Shown: positions 22,962 through 31,287, counted from the stretch's first letter. The stretch: 46,939 nucleotides of DNA from Subdoligranulum variabile (GCA_003343905.1 QAKI01000019.1:1-46939), one strand, 5' to 3'. Numbers and translations: made by a program. The notes: a model not told the origin generated them from the sequence alone.

Positions 22962-24878
22962 ATGCAATACGGTTTTATCCGCTGCGCGGCGGCCAGCCCG
23001 GCCCTGCGGGTCGCGGACTGTGAATACAACGCCGCGCAGATCATTGACGCCATGCGCAGCGCAAATAAAGCGCACGTGCAGCTGCTCTGCCTGCCGGAAC
23101 TGTGCCTGACCGGCTACACCTGCGGGGATCTGTTTTTGCAGGACCGCCTGCTTTGCGGGGCCGAAAAGGCGCTGGCCGATATTTTGCAGGCCAGCCACGG
23201 CATGAACATGGTCACGCTGGTGGGCCTGCCGGTGCGCCACCATGCCAAACTGTACAACTGCGCCGCCGTGGTATGCGACGGCGTACTGCTGGGCCTTGTG
23301 CCCAAAACATACCTGCCCAACTACGGCGAATTTTACGAAAAGCGGCATTTTGTGCCGGGCATGGAAGCCCCGGAACCCATCGCACTGGCCGGGCAGGAGA
23401 CCTGGATCGGCACCAGACTGCTGTTTGCCTGCCAAGAGATGCCGTCTTTTGTACTGGGGGCCGAAGTGTGCGAGGACCTGTGGGCCCCCGTCCCGCCCAG
23501 TTGCGCCCATGCGCTGGCGGGGGCGACGGTGATCGCCAACCTTTCTGCCAGCGACGAGACCATCGGCAAGGCGGAGTATCGCCGGGATCTGGTGTGCGGG
23601 CAGAGTGGCCGCCTGCTCTGCGGCTACCTGTACGCCGACGCCGGCCACGGGGAAAGCACCACCGACATGACCTTTGCCGGGCATGACCTGATCGCAGAGA
23701 ACGGCGCACTGCTGGCACAGACCACGCCCTTTGCGGGCGGGACCGCCATGACGGAACTGGATCTGGCGCGTATCGTGCAGGAGCGGCAGCGCAACACGTC
23801 TTTCGTGCCGCGCACGGAAGGATACGCCACGGTGGAATTTTCGCTGACGCCGGAAGTGCTGGAACTGACCCGGCCGGTGCCCACCGCCCCCTTTGTGCCG
23901 CAGGACGCCGCCGCCCGCGCGGAACGCTGCGAACTGATCCTGCGCATACAGGCCGAGGGGCTTGCCAAGCGCATTGAACACACCCATGCCCGGTGCGCGG
24001 TGGTGGGCATATCCGGCGGGCTGGACAGTTGCCTGGCGCTGCTGGTGGCTGTGCGCGCCTGCGGGCTGTTGGGGCTTTCCCCCAAAACGATCGCGGCGCT
24101 GACGATGCCCTGCTTCGGCACCACGCACCGCACCCGCTCCAATGCCGAGATCCTCTGCGACGCGCTGGGCGTGCATTTTGCAGAGATCAACATTACCAAT
24201 ACCGTGCGTTCCCATTTTGCCGACATCGGGCAGGACCCGGCAACCTATGACGTCACCTTTGAGAACTGCCAGGCCCGTGTGCGCACGCTGGAACTGATGG
24301 ACTACGCCAACAAAAACGGCGGCTTTGTGATCGGTACCGGCGATTTGAGTGAGCTGGCCCTGGGCTGGGCCACCTACAACGGCGACCATATGAGTATGTA
24401 CGGGGTCAATGCCGGCGTGCCCAAAACGCTGGTCCGCCATATCGTGCGCTATGTGGCCGACACCTGCGGTGACGAAACACTGCAAAAGGTTCTGCTGGAT
24501 ATTCTGGACACCCCCGTAAGCCCCGAACTGCTGCCCACTGCCGAGGACGGCACCATCGCCCAGCAGACCGAACAACTGGTCGGCCCCTATGAACTGCACG
24601 ACTTCTACCTGTACTACGTCCTGCGGTTCGGGTTCGGCCCCGCCAAGATATTCCATCTGGCCCGCACCGCCTTTGCGGGGGCCTATTCCCCCGAAGTCCT
24701 GCTGCACTGGCTCCGGAACTTCTACCGCCGCTTCTTTGCGCAGCAGTTCAAGCGCAGTTGCCTGCCGGACGGCCCCAAGGTCGGCTCGGTCACCCTTTCC
24801 CCGCGCGGGGACTGGCGCATGCCCAGCGACGCCTGCTGTGCGCTGTGGATGGACGAGCTGGACAAGATTCGCTTATAA
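22962..24878 (+). CDS. nadE: Glutamine-dependent NAD+ synthetase
   Basis: Amidates nicotinic acid adenine dinucleotide to NAD+ using ammonia made from glutamine; last step of NAD synthesis. 638 aa, two domains. The N-terminal nitrilase-type glutaminase has the triad Glu46 (LPELCLTG), Lys115 (PKTYLPNYGEFYEKR) and Cys170 (GAEVCEDLW). The C-terminal ATP-pyrophosphatase synthetase has SGGLDS at residues 351-356 and the downstream GTGDLSELALGWATYNGDHMSMY. Start choice: AAAAGG lies directly against the ATG at 22953, so the ATG at 22962 is better spaced. Transcribed alone, divergent from the XRE operon. Confidence 0.96.
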   Translation: MQYGFIRCAAASPALRVADCEYNAAQIIDAMRSANKAHVQLLCLPELCLTGYTCGDLFLQDRLLCGAEKALADILQASHGMNMVTLVGLPVRHHAKLYNCAAVVCDGVLLGLVPKTYLPNYGEFYEKRHFVPGMEAPEPIALAGQETWIGTRLLFACQEMPSFVLGAEVCEDLWAPVPPSCAHALAGATVIANLSASDETIGKAEYRRDLVCGQSGRLLCGYLYADAGHGESTTDMTFAGHDLIAENGALLAQTTPFAGGTAMTELDLARIVQERQRNTSFVPRTEGYATVEFSLTPEVLELTRPVPTAPFVPQDAAARAERCELILRIQAEGLAKRIEHTHARCAVVGISGGLDSCLALLVAVRACGLLGLSPKTIAALTMPCFGTTHRTRSNAEILCDALGVHFAEINITNTVRSHFADIGQDPATYDVTFENCQARVRTLELMDYANKNGGFVIGTGDLSELALGWATYNGDHMSMYGVNAGVPKTLVRHIVRYVADTCGDETLQKVLLDILDTPVSPELLPTAEDGTIAQQTEQLVGPYELHDFYLYYVLRFGFGPAKIFHLARTAFAGAYSPEVLLHWLRNFYRRFFAQQFKRSCLPDGPKVGSVTLSPRGDWRMPSDACCALWMDELDKIRL

Positions 24879-24904
24879 ACAGCAAAAGGCCCGCCCTGTT
24901 TTTT
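24877..24904 (+). terminator. Weak terminator after nadE
   Basis: AAACAG (24877-24882) can pair with CTGTTT (24896-24901), which runs into a T tract. The loop is large, so support is modest. It overlaps the stop of the convergent adenosyltransferase gene. Confidence 0.3.
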
Positions 24905-25400
24905 AATATTCGATCCCCTCGCGGGCGGCGGTGCCCTGCGCAAACGGGTGGCGGTGCGCCCGCATCTCGGTGCTGTAGTCGGCGCTTTCCAGCATCCAGG
25001 CAGCCGGGGTGCGCCCGGTAAGGACGACCTCGGCCCGGCGGCCGGTCTCCAGCGCCACACGGCGCAGCAGTTCCCCGTCGATCAGGTCCGCGGCGCACAC
25101 GGCGCAGGCTTCATCCAGAACCAGCAGGTCCGCCTGTTCCCTGTCTGCGCTGCGCAGAAGTTCGGTAAAGGCCTCCCGCGCGCAGGCGCGTTCTTCGGCG
25201 TTCATCTGCCAGGTGAATTTTGCCTCGCACCGGGTATAGACCACGGCGCCCAGGCGGCGCAGCGGCGCAAGTTCGCCGCTGGTCCCGTCTTTTAAGAACT
25301 GCACGATCACGACCCGCCGCCCATGGCCCAGCGCGCGCAGCGCCAGCCCCATGGCGGCGGTCGTTTTGCCTTTGCCGTCGCCCCAATAAAGGTGGATCAT
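24903..25400 (-). CDS. Corrinoid (cob(I)alamin/cobyrinate) adenosyltransferase, CobA/CobO type
   Basis: ATP-dependent adenosylation of cob(I)yrinic acid diamide or cob(I)alamin to make adenosyl-corrinoids. 165 aa, cytoplasmic. Seen: the reversed-type P-loop GDGKGKTTAAMGLALRALG (starting at residue 7), VVIVQFLKDG, the DLLVLDEACAV Walker B-like strand, and EVVLTGRTPAAWMLESADYSTEM near the end, all typical of CobA/CobO (BtuR) rather than PduO or EutT. CAGGAG precedes the ATG. It follows the permease gene by 40 bases on the same strand, with a short GGGCG/CGCCC hairpin between, so it may be co-transcribed. No other cobalamin genes are near. Confidence 0.9.
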   Translation of the reverse strand: MIHLYWGDGKGKTTAAMGLALRALGHGRRVVIVQFLKDGTSGELAPLRRLGAVVYTRCEAKFTWQMNAEERACAREAFTELLRSADREQADLLVLDEACAVCAADLIDGELLRRVALETGRRAEVVLTGRTPAAWMLESADYSTEMRAHRHPFAQGTAAREGIEY

Positions 25401-25440
25401 AGAATACTCCTGTCCGTGCAGGGCGTTACGCCCGAAGAAA

Positions 25441-26769
25441 TCAATCCTCCGGCGTGTCGTCCTTCGGGATGATGATGTTCAGCAGGAAGGCCACCAGGAA
25501 GGAGACCACCAGAGAGCTGCCGAAAATATTCTGGAACAGTTCTGGCGCAAACTGCAAAATCTCCGGCGCGGCGTCGATGCCGAGGCCCAGCGCCAGCGAG
25601 ATACCCACGATCATACGGTTGCGGTAGTTCAGCGGCTGTTCCTTCAAAAGCTGGATGCCGGACATGGTGATGGCCGCGAACACCGTGACCGTGGCGCCGC
25701 CCAGGACCGGCTGGGGGATGGTCGCCATCAGGCCACTGAATTTGGGGAAGATGCCCGCCAGCAGCATGATAACGCCCACCATGGTGAACACGCGGCGCGC
25801 CACCACCTTGGTGGTGCAGATCAGGCCGACGTTCTGGCTGTAGGGGTCGGTGGGCAGGCCGCCGATGCAGGCACCGATCATACCGCAGATGCCCTGGCCC
25901 TTGATGGCGCCGCCCAGTTCCTGGTCGGTGGCTTCACGGCCAAAGCCGCCCATGGCGGTGGAAGACACGTCGCCAATGGTCTGGACCGCCTGCACCATGT
26001 ACATCAGGATCATCATCACGATGGCGTCCACATGGAATTCCAGCCCGAAGTGGAACGGCATGGGGATAGAGAACCAGTCCGCGGTGGTAAAGCCGGAGAA
26101 ATCCACCACGCCGCCCATGGCAAGGGCGACCACATAGCCCACCACGATGCCTGCCAGCATGCCGGAAGCCTTGACGAGCCCCTTGCCGAAGAAGTTGCAG
26201 GCCAGTGTGACGATCAGCGTCAGGATCGCCAGCACCCAGAACTTGGGCGCGCCGAAGGTGCCGTTCGCCTGGGCCGCGCTGCCGCCGCCGATGTAGTTGA
26301 TGGCCGTGCCGTACAGCGAAAGGCCGATGCTGATGACCACCGTGCCGCTGACGATGGGCGGGAAGAACCGGCGGATCTTGCCGATGAACATACCGATGAA
26401 GATAGAAACAAAACCGGCCACCAACTGGGAGCCGAAGATCGCCGCGATGCCGTAGGTCTGGCCGATGATGGTCAGGATCGGCATATAGGCGAAGGCGACG
26501 CCCATGACGTTGGGCATCTTCATGCCGAAGCCGAACACCGGGAACAACTGCAGCAGCGTGGTGATGCCGCCAATGATCATGGCAGCCTGGGTGAGCATGA
26601 TCTGATCCTCGGCAGAAAGGCCGCAAGTGCCGGCGATCAGCATGGGCGGGGTGATGTTGCCGATCAGCATTGCCAGCACATGCTGCAATGCCTGCGGGAA
26701 CGCTGCACCCCAGGAAGGTTTGCCGTCGAACCGCAGCAGTTCGGCGTTGGTTTGGGCGGAATTGGTCAT
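25441..26769 (-). CDS. NCS2-family xanthine/uracil (purine) permease
   Basis: Proton-coupled nucleobase permease of the NCS2 family, 442 aa with 12-14 membrane segments. Seen: the N-terminal QALQHVLAMLIGNITPPML (the family QH motif), GFGMKMPNVMGVAFAY, the signature region VGLICTTKVVARRVFTMVG, and VLGGATVTVFAAITMSGIQLL. It resembles xanthine/urate transporters (XanP/PbuX group) more than uracil carriers, but substrate is inferred. The nearby molybdenum hydroxylase of the xanthine dehydrogenase family supports a purine. Start choice: the ATG at 26769 has GTGAGG; the frame extends to a TTG at 26790. Confidence 0.9.
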   Translation of the reverse strand: MTNSAQTNAELLRFDGKPSWGAAFPQALQHVLAMLIGNITPPMLIAGTCGLSAEDQIMLTQAAMIIGGITTLLQLFPVFGFGMKMPNVMGVAFAYMPILTIIGQTYGIAAIFGSQLVAGFVSIFIGMFIGKIRRFFPPIVSGTVVISIGLSLYGTAINYIGGGSAAQANGTFGAPKFWVLAILTLIVTLACNFFGKGLVKASGMLAGIVVGYVVALAMGGVVDFSGFTTADWFSIPMPFHFGLEFHVDAIVMMILMYMVQAVQTIGDVSSTAMGGFGREATDQELGGAIKGQGICGMIGACIGGLPTDPYSQNVGLICTTKVVARRVFTMVGVIMLLAGIFPKFSGLMATIPQPVLGGATVTVFAAITMSGIQLLKEQPLNYRNRMIVGISLALGLGIDAAPEILQFAPELFQNIFGSSLVVSFLVAFLLNIIIPKDDTPED

Positions 26770-26841
26770 TTCCGTTTCCTCACTTTCCAAAATACTCCAA
26801 ATCTATTCAGTATGCGCCTTTTGGCACACACCGCAAGGGAT

Positions 26842-26870
26842 AGTATATCGGAAAAGAGGGAATCCCGCAA
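26842..26870 (-). promoter_or_regulatory. Promoter of the purine permease gene
   Basis: Read leftward: TTGCGG (plus strand 26865-26870), 17-base spacer, TATACT (26842-26847). An imperfect dyad CCGCAA...TTGCGG (26865-26892) overlaps the -35 and could be an operator. The leader holds a 7-bp hairpin with an AAAA loop. I do not see a known purine riboswitch. Confidence 0.6.
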
Positions 26871-26918
26871 GGCGTTTTTGGCCGCTTTGCGGAAAAAAGT
26901 GTCAAAAAAAGCAGAACC

Positions 26919-28058
26919 TTACCACCCAAAAACGGCAAACACCCCTTTTTGCAGCGCGTCAAGCTGCGCGCGTGTGTCGATGTCGGCCAATTCCCGTGCG
27001 TCCTGTACCGGCAGTCGGCGCACTTTGTCCGGGTGCTTTTTCGCCACCGCGCCGCCTCCCTGCCCGCAGGGCAGCGCCCGCAATTCCGGGAACGCCCATG
27101 CCGGGAAGAGGACCGGCGCGCCGTCCCGCCCCTGCCATGCAGTCCGCCAGATGGCGTCAGGCTCCTGCGCGGCGCACAGGGCCAGCGAAGCCACCGTCTG
27201 CCTTTGCAGCAGCGGCTGGTCGGCCGGGCAGAACAAACAGCCGGTCAGGCCGCCCGCCCCTGCCGTTTCCATAAGGGCCTGCAACCCCAGACGCACCGTA
27301 TCGCTGCGGTAGGGCTGGTCGTGCAACAGGACCGGCACGCCCTGCTCCCGGCAGAGCGTTTCCACTTCCCGGTGGCGGGTCACTACGACCCGGTGGGCGA
27401 AGATGCCTTCGGTCGCATCCAGCGCGCACTGGATCAGTATTTTCCCGCGAAATGCCGCCGTCAGCTTGTTGCCGCCGAAGCGCTTCCCCTGGCCGGAAGC
27501 CATGATGACGCAGCCCGCGCGGCCATAGGGGGCGTCCAGGTCCACCACAAATACGTCCGGGCGGCGGCAAAGTTCCTGCAAAAACGTCAGATCCTGTTTG
27601 CGCACCACCGCCGCCAGCCGTTTGCGCGCCATCAGGGTGAGGATCGCACGGCAGTATTCGGGGCAGGCGGTCTCCAGATACCCGATTTCGTCGATCGCAG
27701 CCCACGTCCCTGCGGCCTGACCGCACGCCCGCAGCGCCGGGATGCCAAAGCCACGGAACCCGTCCACACAGGGGCGCATACGGTTTTCGGGGCCGGGCAG
27801 GGCGGAGTCAAACTGCCCGATCTGCGCGCTGCGGCCGGTGAGGTTTTCTTTCAGATACACAGCGCGCCCCGGTTCCGCCCAGGTCGTCAGGCAGGGGACC
27901 GGCCCGCCGCCCAGCAGCGGAAGAATCCCCGCCAGCAGCGTGCTTTTGCCGCTGCCCCGTGCGCCGGTCAGGAGCAGGTGGCGCTTACCGCTCGCCCGGA
28001 AAGAATTCCAGATACAGTTCGCGGTTGGCCTTTCGGCAGGCGTCACGGTAGCGTTCAT
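26919..28058 (-). CDS. Fusion of P-loop NTPase (THEP1-like) and molybdenum cofactor cytidylyltransferase (MocA-like)
   Basis: A two-domain cytoplasmic protein, 379 aa from the ATG at 28058. The first half (to about residue 180) is a small P-loop NTPase like THEP1/DUF265: Walker A LLTGARGSGKSTLL and a Walker B-type AAIDEIGYLE. The second half is an NTP_transf_3 nucleotidyltransferase: GCVIMASGQGKRFGGNKL, CPADQPLL and GAPVLFP, the pattern of MocA, which attaches CMP to molybdopterin for the xanthine dehydrogenase family. Context fits: a ModE-like regulator and an anion transporter upstream, and a molybdenum hydroxylase divergent. It overlaps the regulator gene by 74 bases; a GTG at 28046 is an alternative start. 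The fusion is the unusual point. Confidence 0.85.
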   Translation of the reverse strand: MNATVTPAERPTANCIWNSFRASGKRHLLLTGARGSGKSTLLAGILPLLGGGPVPCLTTWAEPGRAVYLKENLTGRSAQIGQFDSALPGPENRMRPCVDGFRGFGIPALRACGQAAGTWAAIDEIGYLETACPEYCRAILTLMARKRLAAVVRKQDLTFLQELCRRPDVFVVDLDAPYGRAGCVIMASGQGKRFGGNKLTAAFRGKILIQCALDATEGIFAHRVVVTRHREVETLCREQGVPVLLHDQPYRSDTVRLGLQALMETAGAGGLTGCLFCPADQPLLQRQTVASLALCAAQEPDAIWRTAWQGRDGAPVLFPAWAFPELRALPCGQGGGAVAKKHPDKVRRLPVQDARELADIDTRAQLDALQKGVFAVFGW

Positions 28059-28326
28059 AACGTTCCAGCCACTCCTTTCCTTCCGGTGTCAGGCGGCTCC
28101 CGCCGCCCGCCTTTCCGCCTGTGGTCCGCGCGGTCAGGGGAAAGCCCAAGGACTGTTCCGCGGTTTTCAGCAGCTTCAGGGCCTTGGTGTAGGCCATCCC
28201 CATGGAAAGCGCCGCTGCATGCAGCGAACCGGTTTCCTCCACCGCGCGCAGCAGGCGGCAGGGGCCTTCCCCGAAAAATTTGTCGCCCTGTTCATCATAA
28301 AATGTGATCTTTGTCACGGCTTTCAT
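27985..28326 (-). CDS. ModE-like winged-helix regulator (DNA-binding domain only)
   Basis: A 113-aa protein that matches the N-terminal LysR-like winged helix of ModE: CRLLRAVEETGSLHAAALSMGMAYTKALKLLKTAEQSLGFPL, then the hallmark TGGKAGGGSRLTPEGKEWLERY. It lacks the C-terminal molybdate-binding (TOBE/MOP) domains of E. coli ModE, so sensing is either indirect or through another site. Start choice: AGGAGG lies seven bases before the ATG at 28326. It lies between the transporter ATPase and the MocA fusion gene, and a ModE-box-like palindrome stands at the operon promoter. Confidence 0.88.
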   Translation of the reverse strand: MKAVTKITFYDEQGDKFFGEGPCRLLRAVEETGSLHAAALSMGMAYTKALKLLKTAEQSLGFPLTARTTGGKAGGGSRLTPEGKEWLERYERYRDACRKANRELYLEFFPGER

Positions 28327-28349
28327 CCGCGTTCCTCCTGCCCGCTTCG

Positions 28350-29135
28350 TCATTCCTTGAGCATCACCAACTGCCGCCGTCCGCTGCGGCTCGTGCAGTA
28401 TTGCAGGCTGACGCTGCCATATACGGCCGAAAGCTGGCGTTCCATTTCGTCCAGCGGATCATCGGCCGGGGTCAGGACAGCCTGCACCCGCCCCTGCGCC
28501 AAAATCAAAAGGTCGTCGCAATAGTTGAGCGCCAAAACAGGGTCGTGCAGCGCCGCCAGCACACTGCGCTCCTGCTGGCGGGCCCAGCCCCGCAGCAGTT
28601 CCAGCATACGGTAGCGGTGGCGGAAATCCAGCGCGCTTTCCGGCTCGTCCAGCAAGAGCAGCTCGCTCCCGGCAGCCAGCGTGCGCGCCAGAATGCAGAG
28701 TTGCTTCTGCCCCTCGCTCAGGTGCAGGTAGTTCTCCCCTTCCCGGTCCGCCAGCCCCACCAGCGCCAACGCCCTGCGGGCTTCATCCCGCATCCGGGCG
28801 TCGGGCCGTTCCAGAAGCCCCAACCGCGGGTTGAAGCCCATCAAAACTACATCCAGCACCGAAATATCAATGGCGATCCCGCTGCGCTGCGGGATATAGC
28901 CACACCGCCGCGACAGTTGCCGGGGCGACAGCCCCTCCAGCGGGGTGCCGCGCAGTACACAGCGCCCCCCATGGGGCAGAATGCCGCACACCGCCTTGAG
29001 CAGCGTGGTCTTGCCACTGCCGTTTGCCCCAAGCACCCCCAAGATACGCCCGGCATCCAGCGAAAAGGAAACGCCCTGCAATACGGGGGCCATGCCGTAA
29101 CCGGCGGTGAGATCCGCAACAGAAAAGAAACTCAT
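28350..29135 (-). CDS. FecCD-type ABC transporter ATP-binding protein (probable molybdate/tungstate uptake)
   Basis: Cytoplasmic ATPase of 261 aa. Walker A GANGSGKTTLL (about residues 37-47), signature LSEGQKQL (Glu replaces the usual first Gly of LSGGQ), Walker B LLLLDEPESALD and the switch His in AALHDPVLAL. Similar to FecE/BtuD/MolC subunits. Genetic context (ModE-like regulator, MocA domain, molybdenum enzyme) points to molybdate or tungstate rather than iron or B12; this is inference. The start overlaps the permease stop (ATGA). The frame stays open upstream, but that part is a shadow of the permease gene. Confidence 0.88.
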   Translation of the reverse strand: MSFFSVADLTAGYGMAPVLQGVSFSLDAGRILGVLGANGSGKTTLLKAVCGILPHGGRCVLRGTPLEGLSPRQLSRRCGYIPQRSGIAIDISVLDVVLMGFNPRLGLLERPDARMRDEARRALALVGLADREGENYLHLSEGQKQLCILARTLAAGSELLLLDEPESALDFRHRYRMLELLRGWARQQERSVLAALHDPVLALNYCDDLLILAQGRVQAVLTPADDPLDEMERQLSAVYGSVSLQYCTSRSGRRQLVMLKE

Positions 29136-30109
29136 ACCTGTCGCCTCCCCCGGATGACAAGAAAAATCAGAAAGGGCGCGCCCAACAGGCTGGTAAAGAT
29201 GCTGACCGGCAATTCGGTCGCGGCCACGCTGCGGGCCAGAATATCGGCCCCCGTCAGCAGAATGCCGCCCAGCAGCCCGCCCAGCAGCATGGTTCCCGCG
29301 CTGTTGCGCCGCGTCAGCAGACGCGCCCCATGCGGGGCCAGCAGCCCCACAAAGCTGATCAGGCCCGACAGACAAACCACGCAGGAGACCGCCAGTGTAG
29401 CCGCCAGCAGCACCGCCAGCCGCAGCCGCCCCACCGAAACGCCCAGCATACGGGCTTCGCCCTCATCCGCAGAGAGCAGCAAAATTTGACGGTGCAGCAG
29501 GAACAGCGCCGCAACACAGGCCGCGCACAGCGCCAGGTTCCCGCCGATGGAGTAGCCGCTGATGCCGTTCAGGCTGCCCATGATCCAGTATTCGATGGAA
29601 GCCAGTTCCCGCTCGGGGTCAGCGGTCAGCTTCAAGCACATCAGCGCGGTCTGCGCCAGTGAATGAACGGCGATGCCTGCCAGAATGATGGTGCTGTGCC
29701 TGCCCGAACGGTCCAGCGCCGAAAGCCCCAACGCCAACGCCACGGCAGCCAGCGCCCCCGCAAAGGAGGCGGCTGTCACCGCCGCAGCGCCGGATAGAAA
29801 CAGGATGCCTGCCGCGGCCCCCGCGCTGGCCCCCGAAGAAACGCCAATCACATCGGGCGAAGCCAGCGGGTTGCGGAACACCGTCTGGTACACGAATCCG
29901 GCTACGCCCAGCGCAAAGCCCCCGGCCACGCCCACCGCCGTGCGGCCTGCCCGCAGCATCCAGAACACCCGCGCCTGCATTTCTTCCCCCGAAAAGACGC
30001 CTTCCAGCGTGAGCGGATATTTCCCGGTGAACAGGCTGGCCGCAGCCAGCGCGGCCAGAACGATCACCCCCGCCGTGCAGAAGAAGGCCGTCCGGCGCTC
30101 AGATCTCAT
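29132..30109 (-). CDS. FecCD-family ABC transporter permease (probable molybdate/tungstate uptake)
   Basis: Polytopic permease of 325 aa with about ten membrane segments. FecCD family landmarks: LRAGRTAVGVAGGFALGVAGFVYQTVFRNPLASPDVIGVSSGAS, the LSALDRSGRHSTIILAGIAVHSL loop, YWIMGSLNG, GLISFVGLLAPHGARLL and GADILARSVAATELPVSIFTSLLGAPFLIFL. Start choice: the ATG at 30109 overlaps the end of the binding-protein gene by 11 bases, and the last four bases overlap the ATPase gene, so the three are tightly coupled. Used as a dimer with the ATPase. Confidence 0.92.
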   Translation of the reverse strand: MRSERRTAFFCTAGVIVLAALAAASLFTGKYPLTLEGVFSGEEMQARVFWMLRAGRTAVGVAGGFALGVAGFVYQTVFRNPLASPDVIGVSSGASAGAAAGILFLSGAAAVTAASFAGALAAVALALGLSALDRSGRHSTIILAGIAVHSLAQTALMCLKLTADPERELASIEYWIMGSLNGISGYSIGGNLALCAACVAALFLLHRQILLLSADEGEARMLGVSVGRLRLAVLLAATLAVSCVVCLSGLISFVGLLAPHGARLLTRRNSAGTMLLGGLLGGILLTGADILARSVAATELPVSIFTSLLGAPFLIFLVIRGRRQV

Positions 30110-31184
30110 GGTAGGCAAACCCATAGAACGTCTGGTAAAAATCATCCATCACCGCCATGGTCTCGGCTTCGGGGCATTCCGCGGGGTGGAGCACGCTTGC
30201 AAGCCAGACCGCCCCCAGGATGCCGCTGGGCACCGGGCTGTCCCACGCTTCAGCATTGCCGGGGATCTGGTAGACATGGCCGTTCTTGACGGCGGTGCAT
30301 CCGGCCAGGTTGGGGTCGTTCAGCACATCGTCCACCGTGTAAGCGGCATCGGAAGCAAGGATCATATAATCAGGGTCCCAGGCAAGGATCTGTTCATAGC
30401 TGGTCTGGACCCAGTACGTGTCGGTGACATCCGCCGCCACATTGACACCGCCCGCCATGCGGATCAGATCCGACTGGTACATGGCGCCGCCCGCGGTGGA
30501 CAGAAAATCCGAGTTTCCGGCCAGATAGACGCTGGGCGTTCCGGCGTCTGCCAGCGTCTGAGCGAGCCGTTCCTGCTGCGCGGCGGAAAAGTCCAGCAGT
30601 TCCCGGGCGCGCGCCTGGGTGTTGGTAGCCGTGCCGATCAGGGTGGCGGCTTCGTTAAGGAGTTCCTGATCCTCAGGGTTGACCACCAGCGCCGTGATGC
30701 CCAGTTCCTCCAGGCTTGCCGCCGCATCCTGCAATTTCAGCGGCAGGATCACAAGGTCGGGTTCAAGGGCGGCGCAGCCCTCCAGGTCGAACTCTTTGGC
30801 GGTCCCCACGCTGGGCAGGTCCAGCAGCGCGGGCGCGCTGAGGCCGTAGATGGGCCGGGTATCGGCCTTGGCCTCGATGCCCACCAGCTTTTCGTCAAGG
30901 TCCAGCGCGATCATCAGGCTGGTGGAAATGTAATACCCGCTGACCAGCGTTTCGGGTTCCGATTCGATGGTCACTTCCCGGCCGGCCTGATCGGTCAGCG
31001 TCACGGGATAGACCGTTTCTTCCGCCGTGCTTTCGGCCGCAGGGGCCGCCGCTTCCGCCGTCTGTGCCGGTGCGGTCACGCTGCCCGCCGGTCCCATTTC
31101 CGTGGGGGCTGCGGCGCCGCACGCCCCCAGCGACAGCGCCAGGGCAGCCGCTAAAAGCAGGGAGATCGTCTTTTTCATCTTCAT
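30099..31184 (-). CDS. Class III substrate-binding lipoprotein (FepB/BtuF/MolA fold), probable molybdate/tungstate binder
   Basis: Membrane-anchored extracellular binding protein of 361 aa. Signal peptide with lipobox LGAC, then an Ala/Pro/Glu-rich linker to about residue 55. The periplasmic-binding-protein-2 domain starts TLTDQAGREVTIESEPETLVSGYYIST and continues through LEPDLVILPLKLQD, long-helix linker AARELLD-type region, and WDPDYMILASDAAYTV. The class III fold serves FeIII-siderophores, B12, heme and, in the MolA branch, molybdate and tungstate. The neighbouring ModE box favours the last. GAGAGG precedes the ATG. First gene of the leftward operon. Confidence 0.88.
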   Translation of the reverse strand: MKMKKTISLLLAAALALSLGACGAAAPTEMGPAGSVTAPAQTAEAAAPAAESTAEETVYPVTLTDQAGREVTIESEPETLVSGYYISTSLMIALDLDEKLVGIEAKADTRPIYGLSAPALLDLPSVGTAKEFDLEGCAALEPDLVILPLKLQDAAASLEELGITALVVNPEDQELLNEAATLIGTATNTQARARELLDFSAAQQERLAQTLADAGTPSVYLAGNSDFLSTAGGAMYQSDLIRMAGGVNVAADVTDTYWVQTSYEQILAWDPDYMILASDAAYTVDDVLNDPNLAGCTAVKNGHVYQIPGNAEAWDSPVPSGILGAVWLASVLHPAECPEAETMAVMDDFYQTFYGFAYHEI

Positions 31185-31198
31185 GGGGTTCTTCCTCT

Positions 31199-31224
31199 CC
31201 GTTATAGTTTCAAAACTATAACGG
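31199..31224. promoter_or_regulatory. ModE-box-like palindromic operator
   Basis: Perfect inverted repeat CCGTTATAGTT (31199-31209) and AACTATAACGG (31214-31224) with 4-base centre. The outer halves CGTTATA and TATAACG match the arms of the E. coli ModE site. It lies just downstream of the leftward -10, where a bound repressor would block initiation, and a ModE-like protein is encoded in that operon. Confidence 0.75.
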
Positions 31225-31225
31225 A

Positions 31226-31254
31226 ATTATAACAATTCTTCTTTTCAAAAGCAA
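31226..31254 (-). promoter_or_regulatory. Promoter of the transporter-ModE-MocA operon
   Basis: Read leftward: TTGCTT (plus strand 31249-31254), 17-base spacer, TATAAT (31226-31231). The ModE-like palindrome begins two bases downstream of the -10. Confidence 0.75.
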
Positions 31255-31278
31255 GGCGTACTGATATAATGTTATCAG
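31242..31278 (+). promoter_or_regulatory. Promoter of the molybdenum hydroxylase operon, with overlapping palindrome
   Basis: TTTTCA (31242-31247), 17-base spacer, TATAAT (31265-31270). The -10 lies inside the dyad CTGATA-TAATGT-TATCAG (31261-31278), a possible second operator. The two divergent promoters overlap in the -35 region. Confidence 0.65.
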
Positions 31279-31287
31279 GTCAAATTC

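Noticed and set aside
22839..24707. 622-codon leftward open frame opposite nadE
   Set aside because: Shadow of the highly conserved nadE frame; composition rich in Gly, Gln and His as expected for an antisense frame.
26770..26845. Purine riboswitch ahead of the NCS2 permease
   Set aside because: The leader has a small hairpin, but I cannot find the conserved purine-aptamer loop sequences.
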